This document shows positions 17,379 through 26,123 of a stretch of 64,000 nucleotides of DNA, one piece after another. This DNA comes from Pseudomonadota bacterium (GTDB lineage Bacteria; Myxococcota_A; Polyangia; Polyangiales; Polyangiaceae), in assembly GCA_023402175.1 (NCBI GenBank), contig JAEXCN010000395.1, positions 12,191 to 76,190 of the forward strand, in the 5' to 3' direction. The notes under the pieces were generated by a model. That model did not search any database. It was not told where the DNA came from and was given only the letters and a program-made list of their open reading frames with translations. The position numbers and the translations under genes were made by a program. The first letter of the stretch is position 1. Each line of letters begins with the position of its first letter.

Positions 17379-18704
17379 TCACCACTGGATCTCCGCGAAG
17401 AGCGCTCTGAGCTTCGCTCCTCGCGCAGGCTGGACGTGTGACACCCAGGCGATCATCCCTTCGAGGTGTGCACGGAAGTCCGGGCGTCCACCTCGATTCT
17501 GCCGTTGCGGGCCGAAGCGAACGCAGTTGTACAGGATCGCCTTCAGCCGTTCGAAGTCCGCTCGTCGGATCGACGGGGCGTGGTTCACGACTAGCCCAGT
17601 GACCTCCTGCCGAACGGCAGCACGCATGATCCGCGTCTTCCGATGCTGCACGACGAAGCCCTCCTCGAGAGCGATGGCGGCGACGAGCGTCCCGAATCGC
17701 TTCACCGGGTGCCGCGCGAAGTCCTCGTCACCGGAGAAGACGAGGTCGTCGGCATAACGTGTGTATGTTGCATGTGCTGCCCGTGCTGCTGCGCTGAGAC
17801 GAACGTCGAGCCCGTACGCGCATAGGTTGGCGATCGCGGGTGAGGTCGGCGCACCTTGCGGAAGATGCCGCGCCCGACACCGGGCACGCGCTCGTCGCGC
17901 AGCCCAGATCTCTGCAGGTGCGAGATCGCGTACGGGAAGCTCCGGATTCGGCGGGGCAAAGGTCGTGCAGATCCCGGCCAGCAAGCGCGCGACCTCGAAC
18001 GGGTAGCCGGCAGACCGGAACATTGCCGCGACGCGTGCTGCCGGAATCGAGACGAAGAAGTCTTCCAGGTCCATCCGGAGCACGACGTCGCGTCCGGCGT
18101 GGGAGGCTGCATGCGTTCGCACGCCTCGCTGTCGACGAAAGCCGTGCGCGGCCTCGTGCGGCGGAATGCGGTCGAGGAGATCATGGAGAATGCGCCGCTG
18201 GAGCTCCTTCAGGGACTGCTTGGGCGCCTCGACGAGTCGAGCTCCACCGGAGCGTTTCGGAAGCCAACGGCGATGGTAGTGGTCGAGTCGAACGTCTCTC
18301 CCGCGCCGCGCGATACCTCGCGGATCTGCGAACCAGAGCAGATCGGTCATCTCGAGGCCGAGCCACCTAGCAAGATCTCCCGCCGTATCGAGTCGAGGGA
18401 GCCCCCACTCCGGATGCGCGTCGCGCATGGCCAGCGCGGGCGCGACGAATGTGATGTGGAAGGACGTCATCGAGGCGCAAGCGCGACGAACGGCCCTGTC
18501 GTCCGCCAGACGCGCCGCGAGGAGATCGAATCGGTCGCGAGGTGCACCGTCGGGAAACGCAGCGACGGTCCTTCGCGCGAGCGCTCGGAGCCATGGGCTC
18601 GGGTGTCCGAGCGCGTACGCTCCGCGTCGAGCCATCGATGCGGGCGACCAGGTCCCGTCGAGGAACGCTGCCGCGATCGCTTCAGCGACGATCCGTGGAT
18701 CCAT
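17379..18704 (-). CDS. Retron-type reverse transcriptase
   Basis: The 441-residue protein has the full set of bacterial reverse transcriptase motifs: MDLEDFF at 211-217 (catalytic Asp212), LPQGAPTSP at 281-289, YTRYADDLVFSG at 314-325 (catalytic Asp319, Asp320) and VTGLVVN at 368-374, the VTG motif typical of retron enzymes. AAHGF (185-189) and HAASH (198-202) occupy the place of the retron NAxxH motif, with His for the first Asn. Residues 140-225 closely resemble the myxobacterial retron RTs as I remember them (YHRRWLPKRSGG, LQRRILHDLLDRIPPHEAAHGF). Residues 1-130 are an extra domain of unknown function. No intron maturase domain is seen. The ATG lies 13 nt after the predicted msr-msd RNA. 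Confidence 0.92.
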   Translation of the reverse strand: MDPRIVAEAIAAAFLDGTWSPASMARRGAYALGHPSPWLRALARRTVAAFPDGAPRDRFDLLAARLADDRAVRRACASMTSFHITFVAPALAMRDAHPEWGLPRLDTAGDLARWLGLEMTDLLWFADPRGIARRGRDVRLDHYHRRWLPKRSGGARLVEAPKQSLKELQRRILHDLLDRIPPHEAAHGFRRQRGVRTHAASHAGRDVVLRMDLEDFFVSIPAARVAAMFRSAGYPFEVARLLAGICTTFAPPNPELPVRDLAPAEIWAARRARARCRARHLPQGAPTSPAIANLCAYGLDVRLSAAARAAHATYTRYADDLVFSGDEDFARHPVKRFGTLVAAIALEEGFVVQHRKTRIMRAAVRQEVTGLVVNHAPSIRRADFERLKAILYNCVRFGPQRQNRGGRPDFRAHLEGMIAWVSHVQPARGAKLRALFAEIQW

Positions 18705-18717
18705 GTCGGGTCAAGAG

Positions 18718-18734
18718 GCGGCGGCGTGCTCCAA
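18718..18734 (-). repeat. Retron a2 inverted-repeat arm
   Basis: Plus-strand GCGGCGGCGTGCTCCAA; pairs with 18868-18884 (16 of 17 bases). In retrons the a1/a2 pairing primes reverse transcription by holding the branching G near the msd 3' end. Confidence 0.75.
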
Positions 18735-18867
18735 CGAGACCAGTCTTACGTGACGGGCCGGGCGTCATCGCGCCCCTGGCGTCATGTGCTGAAAGCCATG
18801 CTCAGAAAGATCCCCCGAGGTAACCTCGGGGAGGCTGCGGTCCGCGCGAGGCGGAGCCGCGGCCGGC

Positions 18868-18884
18868 TTGGAGCGCGCCGCCGC
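18868..18884 (-). repeat. Retron a1 inverted-repeat arm
   Basis: Plus-strand TTGGAGCGCGCCGCCGC; the partner of 18718-18734. On the transcript it is the 5' arm, directly followed by the candidate branching guanosine. Confidence 0.75.
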
Positions 18885-19121
18885 ACGGGGCGATGCTCGC
18901 ACGAACGACAGGAGTTGTTGAGGGGTCCGATCAGCGCGCGCGGAAGGCCGTTCATCCGCGTCGAGGTCCGCGACTGCGAGAGAAAGTAACCAACGGCGAC
19001 TTTTCTCGAAAAATCGACGTTTCGAGGAGCTCAGCCGCCCGCGCGCCGCACCGGTGTCGTTCACGAGACGCCACCGACGCTTGCGCCCGGGCCGCGAGTT
19101 CGTCGAAACTTCGCGACCTAC

Positions 19122-21533
19122 ATGCAAAAGCCCATTCGCCGTACGGCCGTCATCGGAGCCGGGGTCATGGGCAGCGGGATCGCTGCTCACTTCGCCAACG
19201 CTGGACTCGAGGTCCTCCTCTTGGACATCGTCCCGCCGAACCTTTCCGATGCGGAGAAGAAGGACAGGAACAAGCGTAACGGGTTTGCCGCAGGCGGCCT
19301 CGAGAAGGCGCTCAAGGCGCGCCCGGCCGCGTTCTTCCACAAGGACAACGCGCGGCTCGTCACGGTGGGCAACACCGAGGACGACTTCGACAAGCTGAAG
19401 GACGTCGACCTCGTCATCGAGGCGATCATCGAGAAGATGGAGGCGAAGCAGGCCCTCCTCGAGCGCCTCGAGAAGGTCGTCTCGGACCACTGCATCGTCG
19501 CTTCGAACACGTCCGGCCTCCGCATCGAGGAGATGACGAAGGGCCGCTCGGCGACGCTGAAGAAGAACTTCGTCGTCCTGCACTTCTTCAACCCTGTCCG
19601 TTACATGAAGCTGCTCGAGATCGTCGCCGGTCCCGAGACGGACAAGGCGGTTCTCGATCACGTCGTGAAGTTCGCACAGGACACGCTCGGCAAGGGCGTC
19701 GTCTTCGGCAAAGACACGCCGAACTTCGTCGGCAACCGCATCGGCGCCCACGCGATGATGGCGACCATCCACCAGATGCTCGCCGACGGCCTCACGCCGG
19801 AGGACGTCGACAACATCACGGGCACGCCGATGGCGCACCCGAAGAGCGCGAGCTTCCGCACGGCGGACCTGGTCGGCCTCGACACGTTCGCCCACGTCGC
19901 GGACAACTGTTACCAGTCGCTCACGAACGACGAGGACCGCGACGTCTTCAAGGTGCCGGACTACGTCCGCAAGATGGTCGAGAAGAAGCTCCTCGGCAAC
20001 AAGACGAAGGGTGGCTTCTACAAGCGGACGCCGGACAAGCAGATCTTCACGTTCGATCCGAAGACGGGCGACTACCGGCCGAAGGGCGGCGACGAGTCGA
20101 TCAAGGCGGCGACGAAGTCGATCTCGAAGATCGAGGATCCGAAGGAGCGCGTCCGGAAGCTCGTCGCCGATCAGGGCAAGGCGGGCGACTTCGCGCGCAA
20201 GGTCCTCTACCGCAGCCTCGCCTACTCGGCGCGCCGCGTCGCTCCCGGAGGGGGCGCGGACAAGGGAGGCGAGATCGCCGATTCCGTCCAGGCCGTCGAT
20301 GACGCGATGAAGTGGGGCTACAACTGGGAGCTCGGACCGTTCGAGACCTGGGATGCGCTCGGCTTCGCCGAGACGGTCGACGCCATCGAGAAGGCCGGCC
20401 ACAAGCTGCCCGATGCGATCAAGAAGATGAAGGCGAGCGGCGCCACCGGCTTCTACAAGGAAGGCCCGGACGGCCGCTCCGAATGGAGCCTCGCGAAGAG
20501 CGAGTACGTGAAGCAGAAGCAGGACCCGCGCTACCGGACGCTCCGCCAGGTGCGTCAGGGCGACAAGCCGGTCCTCACGAACGACGGCGCGGAGGCATGG
20601 GACCTCGGCGATGGCGTGCTCGGCCTCACGTTCAAGACGAAGGCGAACAGCATCGACCCCGACAACATCATGATGATCCACAAGGCGGTCGAGCGCGCCG
20701 AGCGCGACTTCCGCGCGATGGTCATCGTGAACGAGGGCGACCACTTCTGCGTTGGCGCGAACCTCCTGCTCGTCGTGATGAACGCGAGCCAGGGCCAGTT
20801 CGAGCCGATCAAGGAGATGGTGAAGAACTACCAGTACGCGACGCAGCGGATGAAGTACGCGCACGTGCCGGTCGTCGCTGCGCCGTACGGCATGACGCTC
20901 GGCGGCGGTCTCGAGCTCTGCTTCGGCTGCGACGGCGTGCAGGCCGCGGCCGAGACGTACTCCGGCCTCGTCGAGGTCGGCGTCGGCCTCATCCCCGGCG
21001 GCGCGGGCACGATGAACATGCTCTGGCGCGCGCTCGAGGGCATTCCCGAAGGCGCCAACGTCAACACGTACGAGTACGTGACGCAGGTCTTCAAGAACAT
21101 CGCCCTGGCGAAGGTCGCGACGAGCGCGGAGGAGGCGAAGGCGCTCGGTTACTTCCGCCGCACGGATGGCGTCTCGTTCGACAAGGCTCGCCAGGTGCAC
21201 GAGGCGAAGGCTCGAGCGATCGGCATGGCCGAGGCTGGTTACCACGCGCCGGTGCCGCGCGCGTATCGCCTGCCCGGCGAGAGCGGCATCGCCACGCTCG
21301 GCATGATGGTCGACACGCTCGTCGCCGGCGGCTACGCCTCCGAGCACGATGCGAAGATCGCGCGCAAGCTCGCGCATGTCCTCTGCGGCGGCGTCGGCGG
21401 CGCCACGCGCGACGTCACCGAGGACGAGATGCTCGAGCTCGAGCGCGAGGCCTTCGTCAGCCTGTGCGGCGAGCCGAAGAGCCAGGAGCGCATGCAGTAC
21501 ATGCTGATGAACAACAAGCCGCTCCGGAACTGA
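19122..21533 (+). CDS. fadN: 3-hydroxyacyl-CoA dehydrogenase/enoyl-CoA hydratase (FadN-type)
   Basis: The 803-residue bifunctional beta-oxidation enzyme has the dehydrogenase first and the hydratase last, the order seen in Bacillus FadN and opposite to FadB/FadJ. Residues 8-20 hold the NAD loop AVIGAGVMGSGIA; HFFNPVRYMKLLEIV contains the catalytic His. The C-terminal crotonase domain (about 500-720) shows HFCVGANLLL, GMTLGGGLEL and GLVEVGVGLIPGGAG, with the catalytic Glu in GLVE. It hydrates enoyl-CoA and oxidises the hydroxyacyl-CoA. A thiolase gene follows after 35 bp, giving a complete oxidation module. It is divergent from the retron. Confidence 0.93.
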   Translation: MQKPIRRTAVIGAGVMGSGIAAHFANAGLEVLLLDIVPPNLSDAEKKDRNKRNGFAAGGLEKALKARPAAFFHKDNARLVTVGNTEDDFDKLKDVDLVIEAIIEKMEAKQALLERLEKVVSDHCIVASNTSGLRIEEMTKGRSATLKKNFVVLHFFNPVRYMKLLEIVAGPETDKAVLDHVVKFAQDTLGKGVVFGKDTPNFVGNRIGAHAMMATIHQMLADGLTPEDVDNITGTPMAHPKSASFRTADLVGLDTFAHVADNCYQSLTNDEDRDVFKVPDYVRKMVEKKLLGNKTKGGFYKRTPDKQIFTFDPKTGDYRPKGGDESIKAATKSISKIEDPKERVRKLVADQGKAGDFARKVLYRSLAYSARRVAPGGGADKGGEIADSVQAVDDAMKWGYNWELGPFETWDALGFAETVDAIEKAGHKLPDAIKKMKASGATGFYKEGPDGRSEWSLAKSEYVKQKQDPRYRTLRQVRQGDKPVLTNDGAEAWDLGDGVLGLTFKTKANSIDPDNIMMIHKAVERAERDFRAMVIVNEGDHFCVGANLLLVVMNASQGQFEPIKEMVKNYQYATQRMKYAHVPVVAAPYGMTLGGGLELCFGCDGVQAAAETYSGLVEVGVGLIPGGAGTMNMLWRALEGIPEGANVNTYEYVTQVFKNIALAKVATSAEEAKALGYFRRTDGVSFDKARQVHEAKARAIGMAEAGYHAPVPRAYRLPGESGIATLGMMVDTLVAGGYASEHDAKIARKLAHVLCGGVGGATRDVTEDEMLELEREAFVSLCGEPKSQERMQYMLMNNKPLRN

Positions 21534-21568
21534 GCGGCCGCGTCCCACATCGAAGAGAGGAAGTCGCC

Positions 21569-22732
21569 ATGAAAGACATCGTCATCCTGGACGCGGTTCG
21601 CAGCGCGGTTGGGCGTGCACACAAGGGATCGCTCGCCCAGAAGCGTCCCGACGAGCTCGCCGGGGAGGTCCTCCGCGGCCTCTTCGCGCGCAACCCGAAG
21701 CTCGACAAGAACGAGATCGAGGACCTCGTCCTCGGTTGCGCGATGCCCGAGGGCGAGCAGGGGCTGAACGTCGCCCGCGTCGTCGAGCTGCTCGGCGGGC
21801 TGCCGATCGAGGCGAGCGCGCAGACGATCAACCGCTTCTGCGCGAGCGGCCTCCAGGCCATCGCGACGGCTGCGGGCGCGATCGCGATCGGCTCGGCCGA
21901 CGTCATCGTCGCCGGCGGCGTGGAGTCGATGAGCATGGTGCCGATGACCGGCAACAAGCTCAGCGCTTCGCCCGAGGCGATGGAGACGTGCCCGGCCGTG
22001 TACACGCCGATGGGCATCACGGCGGAGAACGTCGCGGCGAAGTTCAACGTCAGCCGCGAGGATCAGGACAAGTTCGCGCTCTCGAGCCAGAAGAAGGCCT
22101 CGATGGCGATCGAGAAGAAGATCTTCGCGAAGGAGATCGTCCCCGTCACCGCTTACCGCTACAACGGCAACTCGAAGACCGCGTTCTCGTTCGAGGTCGA
22201 CGAGCTCCCGCGCCCGGACACGACGGCCGAAGGCCTCGCATCGCTCAAGCCGGCCTTCTCGGCGAAGGGCTCCGTCACGGCGGGTAACAGCTCTCCGCTC
22301 TCCGACGGCGCGGCCGCCGCGATCGTCATGAGCGGCGAGAAGGCGAAGTCGCTCGGCCTCACCGGCCTCGGCTACCTGCGCGGGTTCGCCACCGCGGGCG
22401 TCGATCCGGCGATCATGGGCATCGGTCCGATCCCGGCGATCCGAAAGCTCCTCGCGAAGACGGGCATGAAGATCGATCAGATCGACATGTTCGAGATCAA
22501 CGAGGCGTTCGCGAGCCAGGCGGTCTACTGCCAGCGCGAGCTCGGGATCCCCGACGAGAAGCTGAACGTCAGCGGCGGTGCGATCGCGCTCGGCCACCCG
22601 CTCGGCTGCACCGGCGCGAAGCTCACCGCGACGCTCCTCCACGCTCTCCACCGCACGAACAAGAAGTGGGGCATCGTCTCGATGTGCATCGGCGGCGGTC
22701 AGGGCGCAGCGGCGCTGTTCGAACGCGCCTGA
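21569..22732 (+). CDS. fadA: Acetyl-CoA acyltransferase (thiolase, FadA)
   Basis: The ATG at 21569 follows a GAGAGGAAG ribosome-binding site and yields 387 residues, the usual thiolase length. Active-site residues are all present: Cys91 in NRFCASGLQAI, His343 in GGAIALGHPLGCTGAK and Cys373 in CIGGGQG; NEAFA is also conserved. The enzyme cleaves 3-ketoacyl-CoA to acetyl-CoA and a shortened acyl-CoA. Its place directly behind fadN argues for a degradative 3-ketoacyl-CoA thiolase rather than a biosynthetic acetoacetyl-CoA thiolase. Confidence 0.95.
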   Translation: MKDIVILDAVRSAVGRAHKGSLAQKRPDELAGEVLRGLFARNPKLDKNEIEDLVLGCAMPEGEQGLNVARVVELLGGLPIEASAQTINRFCASGLQAIATAAGAIAIGSADVIVAGGVESMSMVPMTGNKLSASPEAMETCPAVYTPMGITAENVAAKFNVSREDQDKFALSSQKKASMAIEKKIFAKEIVPVTAYRYNGNSKTAFSFEVDELPRPDTTAEGLASLKPAFSAKGSVTAGNSSPLSDGAAAAIVMSGEKAKSLGLTGLGYLRGFATAGVDPAIMGIGPIPAIRKLLAKTGMKIDQIDMFEINEAFASQAVYCQRELGIPDEKLNVSGGAIALGHPLGCTGAKLTATLLHALHRTNKKWGIVSMCIGGGQGAAALFERA

Positions 22733-22794
22733 TCGCGACGAGCCGCATCGGGTGATCGGCCCGAGCGGCTCGGCGGACGGGCCTCGCCTGCGGA

Positions 22795-22823
22795 CTCCGG
22801 ACGTGTACGCGCGCCGTCCGGAG
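22795..22823 (+). terminator. GC-rich hairpin after fadA
   Basis: A 9-bp perfect stem (CTCCGGACG / CGTCCGGAG) with an 11-nt loop lies 62 bp after the thiolase stop. No T-run follows, so it is only a candidate terminator or mRNA 3' stabiliser. The rest of 22733-22984 shows nothing clear. Confidence 0.4.
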
Positions 22824-22984
22824 CCCGTGCCCGTCGGTGAAGTGGTCGCGCGCGCCGAGGGGGAGGGGGCCTGCGGCGCGCATCCCGTCGGCCGCGAGCG
22901 CCTGGCGCGATCTCACGCGACCGTGTGCAGGCCCTTGCCGGGCCGCATCACGTGAGGGGCCTCGCGCTTGCAGCTCGCGCGTGC

Positions 22985-23749
22985 ATGAACAAAGGCACCC
23001 TGCTCCTCGCGATCGGCATCATCGGCGCCGCGGCGCTGGCGGCCTGCGGCGGAGGAAAGGCGGCGGCGACGCCCGGACACGAGAAGAAGGTCGGGACGGC
23101 GATGCTGGAGTCCGCCGCCGAGGCTCTCCAGGACCTGAGCCCCGTCCGCGGCATCGACTACTACCTCGATGCGTTCCACGTGATGCGCGACGACCCGAGC
23201 TACATGATGGAGGCGCACCACTACTGCCGGGACGTGACGGAGGAGCTCACGCAGTGTGTCCTCTTCGACGGATTGGGCAAGAACGCGCATCTCGTCGGCG
23301 TCGAGTACATCGTCTCGGAGCGGCTGTTCGAGTCGCTCCCGCCCGACGAGAAGAAGAGCTGGCATCCGCACAACTACGAGATCCTCTCCGGGCAGCTCAT
23401 GCTGCCCGGTGTTCCCGAGGCTGCGGAGAAGGCGGCGCTGAAGAAGAAGATGAACAGCTACGGCAAGACGTGGCACTTCTGGGACACGGGGCACTGGGAC
23501 GAGCCGCGCGGTGATGCTCTCCCGATCGGCGCGCCGATGCTCGCGTGGTCCTTCAACCGCGACGGTGAGATCCCGGAGGCGCTCCTCGAGCAGCGCGATC
23601 GGCGGCTCGACGTCCGCACTGCCGATCGCCGCAGAGCTCTCGCGGATCTCAGCGCGATCGCGCGGCCACAAATGGGCGTCGACCTGCTCCGGTCGAAGCT
23701 ACACGGCCACGGCGCCCCTCCCGGGGTCGTCGACAAGGCCGGCCGGTGA
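22985..23749 (+). CDS. DUF1264/oil-body-associated-protein-like lipoprotein
   Basis: The ATG at 22985 starts a 254-residue protein with a signal sequence ending ALAAC (Cys21 lipobox). The mature protein matches the DUF1264 family, known in plants as oil-body-associated protein: DYYLDAFHVMRDD, HHYCRDVTEELTQCVLFDG, LVGVEYIVSERLFESLP, EEKKSWHPHNYEILSGQL-like segments (DEKKSWHPHNYE) and WHFWDTG. The biochemical role is unknown; several His residues could bind metal. As a lipoprotein behind beta-oxidation genes it might handle lipids at the envelope (inference). The upstream frame to 22925 is not needed for the signal sequence. Confidence 0.85.
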   Translation: MNKGTLLLAIGIIGAAALAACGGGKAAATPGHEKKVGTAMLESAAEALQDLSPVRGIDYYLDAFHVMRDDPSYMMEAHHYCRDVTEELTQCVLFDGLGKNAHLVGVEYIVSERLFESLPPDEKKSWHPHNYEILSGQLMLPGVPEAAEKAALKKKMNSYGKTWHFWDTGHWDEPRGDALPIGAPMLAWSFNRDGEIPEALLEQRDRRLDVRTADRRRALADLSAIARPQMGVDLLRSKLHGHGAPPGVVDKAGR

Positions 23750-23816
23750 GTGACGCTCACTCGTAGGCGGGCTCGGACCTCGAGAGGCGGGACCTACCGA
23801 GAGGGCCTGCACACAA

Positions 23817-26123
23817 TCAGCGCGAAGGGCCGCGGCGCTTCGGAGGGGCGTGGCCGCCGCCAGGGCGACCTCCGGCCTTGTGGCCGCCCGGCTTCTGACG
23901 CCACGGCGGACCGCTCGGCTTCTTCGACCCTGTCTGGACGCGATCCCACGGCTTGCCCGCGCCTTTGCCCTTGTGAGGAGAAGGAGAGGGGCGTTCCTTC
24001 GCCGCTCGCGAAGGGCGATCCTTCGGCACCGACGGACGATCCCTCGGCACCGACGGACGATCTTTCGCGACGCGCGTCGTCGATGCGCGCTCCTTCGGGA
24101 TGGAGGGACGCTCCTTCGGAATCGATGGGCGATCCTTCGGCACACGCGCCGTCGAAGGACGCTCCTTCGGAACCTGAGCGGTCGAAGGACCATCCGCCGG
24201 AAGACCCGCTGCCTCTCTGGCGGCGGCGCGCGAAGGGCGATCGTCGGGGGCCTCGACGGTCTCGCGTTGGTCGCGCTCGCGTCGCGCGCCGAAATCGGAG
24301 CCGCCCTCGTAGGAGCGCCCGCGGTCCGAACCATGCTGGCGCTCTGCGCGCTCGCGGTTGGCCGTCTCGTCGAGCCAGCGCCGCACGTGCACGCGCGGAT
24401 CGCGCGGGTCGGGCTTCGACGTGGCGCGCTCGAAGTCCTCGGCGAGGTTGCTCGAGACTTCGATGACGGACGACGTCCGGCCGATGCGGATTGCGCCGAT
24501 GTCGCGGCCTTCGATCTTGCCGCGACGGCACATCATCGCGACGAGCCGGCGGGGATCGGCGCCGTGGGACTCGCCCCACGAGACGCGGAACGGGACGAAG
24601 GCGCCGCCCTCGCGCCGTCCGCCGCCACGACGCTGCTCGCGCTGGTCGCCGTCGCCGTATTCGCGACGCCGCGTTGCGCCCGCTCCGCGGGGAGCTTGCG
24701 ACGGCGGATTGATGATCGTGATCTCGCGCGGCTCGGCCTGCATCCGGCGGAGCGCGTGCGCGACGAGACGCGCGACCGCTCGCGCCGGCTCGGAAGCGGC
24801 AATGATGCGCTCGGCCAGCTCGAGACTCCGCGGCTCGAGCGTCTCGCCCTCGGCGAGGTCCGCGGTGACGTCTGCGAAGAGGCTCTCCTCGCGTGCATCG
24901 CGGATGGCGTCGGCGCTCGGGATCGCCTCGAACCTCCAGCGAACGCGCGCGCGTCCGAGCAGTCCGACGGTGCGCGGGAGCTCGCGCTCGGTGACGAGCA
25001 CGGAGCTGATGCCTTTCTTCCCCGCGCGTCCGGTGCGGCCGCTCCGATGCGTGTATGCGTCGGCATCGGTCGGCGGCTCGGCGTGGACCACGCGCGTGAC
25101 GTCCTGCACGTCGATGCCGCGTGCAGCCACGTCCGTCGCGACGAGCGCATCGACGTTGCCGCGCTTGAACGCGGCGAGGGCGCGATTGCGCTCGGCCTGC
25201 TCCATCTCGCCCGAGAGCATCGCGATGTTGAAGCCGGCTTCGGAGAGCGAAGCCGCGATGTCGGCGACGTCGGCCCGGGTCCGCGCGAACACGAGCGACT
25301 GCGAGCCCGGATTCTCGAGGAGAAGATTGATGATCGCGGCGAGCCGCTCGCGCGGGTGCACGAGATGGAGGAGGTGCTCGATGTCGAGGTTCGCCGTGCC
25401 GAGAGGCGTGCCTTCGACCAGGAGGGGATCCTTCTGGACGCGATCGGCGAGCGCCTTCACCTCGCGCGGGAACGTCGCCGAGACGAGATGCGTGCGGTGC
25501 TCCGGCGGTGGGAAGCCGAGGATCGCCTCGATGTCCTCGCGGAAGCCGAGATCGAGCATCCGATCGGCCTCGTCGAGGACGACCGTTCTCGTCGCGGACG
25601 GATCGATCGCGCCACGCTTCAGGTGATCGAGCAGGCGGCCCGGCGTGCCGACGATGATCGCGGGCTTCGCGCGGAAGGCGCGGAGCTCGTCGCGATAGCC
25701 GCCGCCGCCGGTGACCGAGGCGACGCGGGCGCCGAGCGGCCCATAGAGCCACGCGAGCTCTTCTTCGACTTGCTTGGCGAGCTCGCGCGTGGGCGTGACG
25801 ACGAGCGCGCGAGGTCGCGCTCGCTGATCGCGCCCTTTGACGTTGCCGGACGGCTCTTCGCCGGAGGCGGGAGGTTCTTCGTCGGGCTCGTCGGCACGGA
25901 CGTCGTCGCGGAGCGTGAGCCCGATCGCGACGGTCTTGCCCGAGCCGGTCTGCGAGCTGATTCGCAGATCATGGCCCTGGAGCTCCGGCGCGAGGACGGC
26001 CTCCTGGACGGGGGTGAGCCTTTCGAAACCTTTGTCCTCGAGCGCCCCCGCGAGCTCGGGTCCGATGGTCTCTTCCAGCGTTTCGCGTAACGACGGGACT
26101 GCTTGTGTAGTGGTCAGGGGCAC
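23817..26123 (-). CDS. DEAD-box RNA helicase with RRM-like domain and repeat tail
   Basis: The 768-residue protein has all DEAD-box motifs: Q motif (GFERLTPVQ, 32-40), SQTGSGKT (57-64, Lys63), PTREL, TPGR, DEAD (184-187), SAT and HRSGRTGR. A charged insertion (about 74-104) separates motifs I and Ia. After the helicase core, FVPFRVSWGESHGADPRRLV to SSVIEVSSN is a DbpA/CsdA-type RNA-binding fold, pointing to ribosome assembly or cold-shock mRNA unwinding. Residues about 640-715 are tandem 7-8-residue units of the type VPKDRPS/IPKERPS, followed by a Gly/Lys/Arg-rich end, probably a disordered RNA-binding tail. Its start overlaps the end of the upstream lipoprotein gene by 10 bp. Confidence 0.93.
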   Translation of the reverse strand: MPLTTTQAVPSLRETLEETIGPELAGALEDKGFERLTPVQEAVLAPELQGHDLRISSQTGSGKTVAIGLTLRDDVRADEPDEEPPASGEEPSGNVKGRDQRARPRALVVTPTRELAKQVEEELAWLYGPLGARVASVTGGGGYRDELRAFRAKPAIIVGTPGRLLDHLKRGAIDPSATRTVVLDEADRMLDLGFREDIEAILGFPPPEHRTHLVSATFPREVKALADRVQKDPLLVEGTPLGTANLDIEHLLHLVHPRERLAAIINLLLENPGSQSLVFARTRADVADIAASLSEAGFNIAMLSGEMEQAERNRALAAFKRGNVDALVATDVAARGIDVQDVTRVVHAEPPTDADAYTHRSGRTGRAGKKGISSVLVTERELPRTVGLLGRARVRWRFEAIPSADAIRDAREESLFADVTADLAEGETLEPRSLELAERIIAASEPARAVARLVAHALRRMQAEPREITIINPPSQAPRGAGATRRREYGDGDQREQRRGGGRREGGAFVPFRVSWGESHGADPRRLVAMMCRRGKIEGRDIGAIRIGRTSSVIEVSSNLAEDFERATSKPDPRDPRVHVRRWLDETANRERAERQHGSDRGRSYEGGSDFGARRERDQRETVEAPDDRPSRAAAREAAGLPADGPSTAQVPKERPSTARVPKDRPSIPKERPSIPKERASTTRVAKDRPSVPRDRPSVPKDRPSRAAKERPSPSPHKGKGAGKPWDRVQTGSKKPSGPPWRQKPGGHKAGGRPGGGHAPPKRRGPSR
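23985..24200 (-). repeat. Tandem repeats encoding the helicase tail
   Basis: About nine degenerate 21-24-bp units encode (K/R)(D/E)RPS heptads within the helicase gene. Boundaries are approximate; the neighbouring copies GGACGATC(C/T)(C/T)TCGGCACCGAC are nearly identical, suggesting recent expansion. Confidence 0.7.

Larger units (their letters stand above)
18718..18884 (-). ncRNA. Predicted retron msr-msd RNA
   Basis: On the minus strand a 17-nt segment (a1, 18884-18868) is complementary, with one C/A mismatch, to a segment ending 13 nt before the RT start codon (a2, 18734-18718). Between them lie 133 nt with three hairpins: CCGCG/CGCGG (18842-18862), CCCCGAGG-TTA-CCTCGGGG (18813-18831), and a 40-nt double hairpin (18748-18787) with an 8-bp outer stem (one mismatch) and GGGCG/CGCCC inside around a 6-nt loop. 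Right after a1 the RNA reads AAGC; the G at 18867 would be the 2'-branching guanosine. The first two hairpins would be msr and the last one msd, giving an msDNA of about 60-70 nt. This is a structural prediction; the exact ends are not known. Confidence 0.75.

Noticed and set aside
18765..21548. Minus-strand frame of about 930 codons opposite fadN
   Set aside because: Antisense of a clear fadN gene; the composition (Arg, Asp, Leu, His) is typical of an antisense shadow and it would also cover the retron RNA.
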